This document shows, one piece after another, positions 59,501-64,000 of a DNA stretch of 64,000 bases (its first letter is position 1; the number at the start of each line of letters is the position of its first letter). The DNA lies in assembly GCF_047495875.1 (NCBI RefSeq), contig NC_092461.1, positions 47,931,101 to 47,995,100 on the forward strand. The letters run 5' to 3'. Made by a program: the position numbers and the translations under genes. A model generated the notes under the pieces. That model worked only from the letters and a program-made list of their open reading frames with translations, was not told the origin of the DNA and did no database searches. The stretch is from Pithys albifrons albifrons (Eukaryota > Chordata > Aves > Passeriformes > Thamnophilidae).

Positions 59501-62131
59501 CAAACATTACCTTCTGACTATTTATGTCACCTTGCAAGCGGAACCAAAGACATTGATGCATCCAGAATAGTTGGCAGCTAAGACTGGATCTGAAGAACTC
59601 CCCTAGGATGTTTCAGTATCATCTGTGTGACTAAGTCTGCTCATGGGTCTGTCTGCAGAGAGTCCTTTGTGCTTAGCTGATGATCTGCTTCCCCCCTCAT
59701 GCCACTTTTCTTTCCTAAGCTGTGCCTCTGCTTATGTTTTACCATCTATTTTTTCAGTAGGCAGTTTTAAGCCAGGAACTGTTAAAACTATATGAAAATA
59801 AAGGGGTTCTCCAGACACAGATAGAAAACAAAGAAGAAAATTTTACCTTTACAAAAATAAGCTAGAAAGAGCTTATAGCTTAGACCACGTCTGCCTCACT
59901 ATATGCTGCAGCCTGAGAGGATGTATGGCAGACCCCACATGTGCACATACACACTCTACTGACATCCTCTTCCATGTTTACCACCATAACCCATGGTCAG
60001 ACCAAGCCCCTTTCACTGAACTCTCAAATCCTTATGTCTTGGTTTAAATTCCTACCTTTGGGAAAATACTCACTAATATGTTTCTTAAAGTATTGATTTT
60101 AGGAACTCCATAAAGTCTTTATATCAGGCACCATGGAGAAACATAACTTTTGCTACCCATCATTTGCTGCATGTGTCTTTCCAGTAAGGTAAAATTGCAG
60201 CAATTGTATTTAAATTTGATATTAGTAAGCACTGCACCATCCTTTTGATAACTTTTTTTAGACATTTAGCAGATAATCAGAAAAAAAGATGGTGAAAATA
60301 TTATTTGAAAGACCTGTTTCCATAGTTTTTTATTCCTGTCTTTTGACCCAAAGACAAAAGCCTTGAAAATTAAAAAGGAAAGAAAGGTTAGAAATACCTG
60401 CCTTCAGGAAAAGAAGGAAATGAAATAAAGAATAACAATTTGGCATGTGCATTGTCTGCCTTTGCCAAAAGGAAAAAGAAAAGTCTTCCTCAGAAGGGTG
60501 TATTAGGTCAAAAATCCAACCAGAGTCAGTAAGTATTCAGCTAGTCAAAAAGAAGACAAAAAAATAGAAGGGTGTATCTCCTTTCTGCACATCTCAGCTG
60601 TATCACCTGTTTTACTGGGTCTGCTTATATCTTCTTCTCTACAGTTCCCATCCAGCTACTTTTCCTTTAGCTGTATACTGCTTTTGCCTCTCCAGGTTAT
60701 CAGAAACTGGACTCACTGTCCAAGTTCCAAGGCATCAGACATGAGTTTCTCTTTCACTGAATCCTTGCTCTCACATATCTCAATTTCGTTTGTATAGAAG
60801 ATGTGTTGGCTCAGCACTCTCACAGTTTCAGAAGTGATACTCTATGGAATGACAGTATTTCTTTTACTATCATGTGACTTTTTAACCTGTCATTCTTACA
60901 AAAATTTTCATCGGAAAAAAACCCCTCAGTAATCTTTAAAAGAATACCTTTTAACTAAATATGCCACGGATCTCTACAGGGGATTTGTTTAAGAATCAGA
61001 GCTGTCTAGAGCCCTTCATGTCAGATGATACTCAGCGAAGGTGCACTACATGAAACAGGAGTTCAGTTTTTCTCCCATCAGCGACATATACAGTAATTGA
61101 TATCTGAGGCAGTTTGTGAAAGTAATAGAGCCCCAAGAGTGATTTTAAGCTTGTATTCACTACGTGGCCATCTGCTGTTGTTTCGAATAGAAGTTTTATT
61201 AACTTTTCCATTTTAACCTCTAGTATTTCTACAAAAGTCACAATTAAATATTAACACTTCAACTTGCAAAAAAAATAATCATTACTTTTCTACTAATAAC
61301 CTCGGTCTTTGCTTCTGAACATGTCATAAATGTGATAAAGAAAGTGCTAGAGTACAAGGGAGGTCTCATCAACAATCTGGTCAGTGAGGTTAGAAAATTT
61401 GTATATCATTTCTTTCTCTCAAGTGAAGTAATTAGGATGTGTTGTGATGAGAAGAAAAATCATGCACATTTTAATCTTCATGTGCACATTCTATTTTGCA
61501 AATACAGACCAGGTCTCTTTCTGAGCACATTATGAACTAGAATTAAGATGTTGGAACTGCTAAAGTTGACACATCCAGAAATGGATCTATTTAAGTTGCA
61601 ATGCTAAATGGGATAAACACTGATGGCTTTGTTGAAATCACTTTTGAAGTACTGTTCACAACTGGAGAACTTATTAGGTAATGTACTTAAAAGTATACAA
61701 TGTTTGGAAATGCAGCATAGCAATAAATTGAAAAGAATCCAGAAAGAAGCACTCATAACTTTAAAGACACTAGTCTTGAATGCCCAATTTAAGTTTTCTT
61801 GCATATGATTTAAACTTCTGAAATGACAGCCTGAGGATTTTTTTGCTTTTTAGATAGAAACCATCAAGCCTGTAAACAGTTCTGATTCTGAAAAGGCCGA
61901 GGTCAGTATATTATGAAACTGTGGGCTTTATTGCTTCCTAAACTAGTGTTCTTCAAATAATTTCTGATTCACAAAACATAGGTTAAGGGATTCCACAAGT
62001 CAGGGAAGATATTCTAAAAATATGGAGCCAACAAAACAGTGAAGGGGCTACTGCAATGACTCTTAGGTATCAGAAGATAACTCACTTTGAAAAAACACAA
62101 GTAAAAGGTAGAACTTAGAACAATCATATCC
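56319..62131 (-). CDS. Unrecognised multi-exon protein gene, 3' portion (six exons)
   Basis: I do not recognise the product. Joining 62086-62131, 61050-61228, 60717-60841, 60074-60116, 57283-57351 and 56319-56588 on the minus strand gives 732 bases, 243 codons and a TAA, with every junction keeping phase. Acceptors are AG and donors GT throughout. Three donors are perfect GTGAGT, and most acceptors have good pyrimidine tracts. By hand count, codon position 2 is the poorest in G+C in the three exons counted (about 49/33/53 percent by position for the last exon), which is a coding signature. The protein is mixed alpha/beta with short hydrophobic strands (for example QISITVYVADG) and no membrane segment or known motif. 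The 5' end is missing and must lie right of the window. Codon use is ordinary. Weak points are the donor of the second exon and the acceptor of the fourth. It could be a decaying gene. Confidence 0.6.
57283..57351 (-). CDS. Exon 5 of those visible (69 bases)
   Basis: Excellent acceptor (minus 'attctgttacttcacccag'). In phase 0 it reads RRLFLNPESPAG, KKVLAVTSSGE and ends GGGGAG before GTGTCT, a fair donor. It is separated from exon 4 by a 2.7 kb intron that contains an ancient CR1, and from the last exon by about 0.7 kb. Confidence 0.45.
58255..59480 (-). mobile_element. Ancient CR1-type LINE, heavily decayed, intronic
   Basis: In plus reading this is the reverse of an old amniote CR1 ORF2: 'gctgcattattctgcattt', 'cactgaatttcatctccca', 'agatctttccacagctctt', 'tgaatatgctgaataggac', 'cacccttgtgcacatgctt' and 'aaaattggcatcatatttg' all match landmarks I know from turtle and crocodilian copies. 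More than 1 kb is still alignable by eye, although indels have destroyed the frame. It lies within the intron between exons 4 and 5 of the minus-strand gene and has the same orientation. The right border is approximate. Confidence 0.75.
60074..60116 (-). CDS. Exon 4 of those visible (43 bases)
   Basis: One base completes the codon split at the end of exon 3. Fourteen codons then read LYGVPKINTLRNIL and end exactly at a perfect GTGAGT donor, leaving phase 0 for the next exon. The acceptor (minus 'gcctgatataaag') has a poor pyrimidine tract, so this exon is less sure than its neighbours. Confidence 0.4.
60314..60361 (-). CDS. Optional small exon (48 bases), weak
   Basis: A very strong acceptor (minus 'ctttttaattttcaag') opens a 48-base segment reading LLSLGQKTGIKNYGN in the phase required by exon 3. 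The end, ACAG followed by GTCTTT, is a poor donor. Being a multiple of three it can be included or skipped without changing frame, so it may be a cassette exon or nothing. Confidence 0.2.
60717..60841 (-). CDS. Exon 3 of those visible (125 bases)
   Basis: Acceptor minus 'actgtcattccatag', donor CTTGGACA followed by a perfect GTGAGT. In phase 0 it reads SITSETVRVLSQHIFYT, NEIEICESKDSVKEKLM, SDALELG plus CA, leaving a split codon. The other two frames are closed within the first few codons. By hand count, G+C by codon position is about 46/34/49 percent. This is the best-bordered of the internal exons. Confidence 0.6.
61050..61228 (-). CDS. Exon 2 of those visible (donor uncertain)
   Basis: The acceptor is excellent (minus 'ttaattgtgacttttgtag'). 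The frame reads ILEVKMEKLIKLL, then FETTADGHVVNTSLKSLLG, LYYFHKLPQISITVYVADG, RKTELLFH. Both other frames close at once. By hand count, position-wise G+C is about 51/26/35 percent, coding-like. The frame continues past CAT as VVHLR and then hits TGA at 61032-61034, directly before a GTATCA string. Two donors keep phase 0 with the next exon: CAT|GTAGTG (used here, ends at 61050, avoids the stop) and TGA|GTATCA (ends at 61032, includes the stop). Both are weak matches to the consensus. If the second is the native donor, this copy carries a nonsense codon. Confidence 0.5.
62086..62131 (-). CDS. Exon 1 of those visible (46 bases)
   Basis: Follows a strong acceptor (minus 'gctgcttttgtttgtag') and ends at a perfect donor, CAAA followed by GTGAGT. 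In phase 0 it reads GYDCSKFYLLLVFFQ plus one base A. That base completes an AAA codon with the AA that opens the next exon, so the junction is frame-consistent. Exons further upstream must lie beyond the CR1 and LTR at 62278-64000. Confidence 0.5.
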
Positions 62132-62277
62132 CTACAAACAAAAGCAGCATCTCTGATGCTTGAAGTCATAGTCTTGCAGCACAGGCACATCTTTCAGCAT
62201 TGAAGATAGCAGTGAATTGGCAAAAAGAACCAAAAATCAGTTTTCCAAAGGCAAGCTAAGTGTGAGGAGTAATAAAA

Positions 62278-63385
62278 CAAGGTCCTGTCTGACCAACCTG
62301 ATCTCCTTTTATGATCAGGTAACCTGCCTGGTGGATGAGGGGAAGGCTGTGGATGTGTCTACCTGAACTTCAGCAAAGCCTTTGACACTGTCTCCCATAG
62401 CATTCTCTTGGAAAAGCTGGCAGCTGATGGCTTGGACAAGTGCACTCTTGGCTGGGTTAAGAGCTGGCTGGATGGCTGGGCCCAGAGAGTGCTGGTGAAT
62501 GGTGCTGCATCCTGTTGGCACCTGGTCACTAGTGGTCTCCCCCAGGGATCAGTATTGGGCCCAGTTTTGTTTAACACCTTTGTTGATGATTTAAATAAGG
62601 GGATCGAGCCCTTCATGAGCAAATTTTCAGATGATACCGAGTTGGGAGGGAGTGTCAACCTGCTGGAAGGAAGGAGGGCTCTTCAGAGGGACCTTGATAG
62701 TCTAGAGAGATGGGCTGATTCCAATGGGATGAGGTTTAACAAGGCCAAATGCCAGGTCCTGCACTTTGGCCACAACAACCCCATGCAGCACTACAGGGTG
62801 GGGATAGAGTGGCTGAAGAGCAGCCAGGCAGAAAGGGACCTGGGAATTTGGATTGACAGGAGGCTGAACATGAGCCAGCAGTGTGCCCAGGTGGACAGGA
62901 AGGCCAATGGAATCCTGGCCTGTATCAAGAATAGTGTGGCCAGCAGGACGAAGCGAAACTGATCCTTCCCCTGTACTCAGCACTGGTTAGGCCACACCTT
63001 GAGTATTGTGTTCAGTTCTGGGTCCCTCGGTTCAGGCAAGATATTGGTGTGCTGGAGCGGGTCCAAAGAAGAGCAATGAGGATGGTGAAGGGACTTAAGC
63101 ACAAGCCCTATGGGGAGAGGCTGAGGGAGCTGGGGTTGTTTAACCTGGAGAAGAGGAGGCTCAAGGGAGACCTTATCACTCTCTACAACTACCTGAAATG
63201 GGGTTGTAGCCAGGTGGGGGTTGGTCTCTTCTCTCAGACAACCAGCAGTAGAACAAGAGGGCACGGACTTAAGCTCTGCCAGGAGAGGTTTAGGTTGGAT
63301 ATTAGAAAGAAATTCTTTGCAGAGGGAGTAATCAGGCATTGGAATGGCCTGTCCAGAGAGGTGGTGGATTCTCCATCCCTGGAAG
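62278..63385 (+). mobile_element. CR1 LINE, fairly young, 5'-truncated and cut by an LTR
   Basis: Begins in the reverse-transcriptase part ('ggtcctgtctgaccaacct') and runs through the C-terminal coding region into the 3' part ('tggtggattctccatccct', 'ggaag'), where it is broken by the LTR starting at 63386. The missing tail should reappear beyond the right edge if the LTR insertion is simple. Much better preserved than the other CR1 pieces here, so it is among the younger insertions. It lies antisense to the minus-strand gene and upstream of its first visible exon. Confidence 0.95.
62360..62962 (+). pseudogene. CR1 ORF2 reverse transcriptase fragment
   Basis: The frame reads the AFDTVSH segment, then LPQGSVLGP (the RT block before the catalytic site), then FSDDTELGG, and the thumb region [20 protein letters not shown]. 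In the usual CR1 box the residue before the DD pair is alanine (FADD); here it is serine, while both catalytic aspartates remain. Upstream a one-base deletion near 62357 breaks the link to the preceding part, and the frame ends in TGA at about 62960. The C-terminal part continues in another frame from about 63049 ([16 protein letters not shown] and on to the [10 protein letters not shown] region). The fragment cannot make an active protein. Confidence 0.9.
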
Positions 63386-64000
63386 TGTCCTAGTTCAGCA
63401 GGAGGGACCAGCTAACCCTGTGTGGGGGTGATCAAAGCTGTGTATTCTACCCCCTCTATTCATTCCCCAAGGACAATGGGCCATTAGCAGCAGCTGCCCA
63501 GGGAGCCATTATCACTTCACACCCAGCCTGAGGGGGGCGGAGCTGCTAATGGGCCATCAACAGCTCAACACCCCCTGGTTCCCAGAGTTAATCACCCATT
63601 GTGTGAGTCCCCGCCCAGGGGGAGGGACTGAGAGCTTCCTGAGGGTACATAAGGGGTGGGTAAGAAGACCTCAGGAACCTCTTGTTGGATCCAGAGCAGC
63701 AGCAGGACCTTGACAGGAGGAGATCACTGCTCTCACCCAGACCACAGCCCTCGCCTGCACCAACAGGTTTTTCTTTTCCTTTTTTTCTGGCCTTGGGGGA
63801 ACCACAGGGGTCTCAGCACAAGGGCAAACAAACCCCCTTGGGTTTGTGCCCCAGGACACTGGGTTATACTGCTGGGGTTTTGTGAGTTGAAAGCAATTTC
63901 CCTTGTGTGTCAGTGTTGCTATTGTAATATTATTATTAAATTTTAGGTCTGACTTATAATCTCTCTCGTGGTGAGTTCATTTCCCCTGCTGGTTCACCTT
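63386..64000 (+). mobile_element. LTR of an endogenous retrovirus, runs off the right edge
   Basis: Starts with TG ('tgtcctagttcagcaggag') exactly where the CR1 sequence stops. A TATA-like 'tacataag' at 63646-63653 and an ATTAAA polyadenylation signal at 63935-63940 define U3, R and U5 in plus orientation; the part after it ('gtctgacttataatctctct') would be U5. The end is not reached within the window, so I cannot say whether this is a solo LTR or the 5' LTR of a longer provirus. Short ORFs inside it are not genes. Confidence 0.85.

Overview
The window looks like avian, most likely songbird (passerine), nuclear DNA. It is AT-rich and intron- or desert-like. It carries repeated 3' ends of CR1 LINEs with the ATTCTRTGATTCTATG-type tail, a tRNA-Ile-headed SINE with a CR1-like tail (the architecture of TguSINE1), and long terminal repeats that I recognise as bird endogenous-retrovirus type. 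There are no bacterial or viral operons, no rRNA or functional tRNA gene, and no CRISPR array. Species and chromosome cannot be read from the sequence.

Layout. 1-1427 holds two CR1 pieces. 1428-8860 is plain non-coding sequence with a MIR-like scrap and a probable minus-strand solo LTR (about 4505-4985). 8861-8993 is the SINE. 9000-41261 is mostly unannotatable AT-rich sequence with a CR1 on each strand (18980-19795 minus, 27368-27592 plus), another MIR-like scrap, short simple repeats and one exon-like plus-strand ORF near 40.2-40.5 kb. 41262-42006 is an unbroken 745-base purine tract made of an AAAGG array followed by an AAGG array. 42007-54562 holds decayed ancient LINE remnants of three kinds: an archosaur-type CR1, an L2-like C-terminal piece with an LHWLP-type motif, and an internally deleted reverse transcriptase with a C-terminal zinc finger. 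It also holds one younger CR1. 54563-55755 is an LTR into which a second LTR has inserted, with a 5-base target duplication.

The most valuable content is 56283-62131 on the minus strand. Six short exon-like segments (62086-62131, 61050-61228, 60717-60841, 60074-60116, 57283-57351, 56319-56588) have splice-like borders and compatible reading phases. They join into one open frame of about 243 residues ending in TAA, with AATAAA 31 bases beyond the stop. I read this as the 3' half of a real, unrecognised protein-coding gene (or a recently dying copy of one), whose 5' exons lie beyond the right edge. One splice donor is ambiguous: if the other candidate donor is the native one, an in-frame TGA is included. 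An ancient CR1 sits in one of its introns, and a younger CR1 plus a new LTR sit just upstream.

62278-63385 is a CR1 with much of its reverse transcriptase frame still readable. It is cut at 63386 by an LTR that runs off the window.
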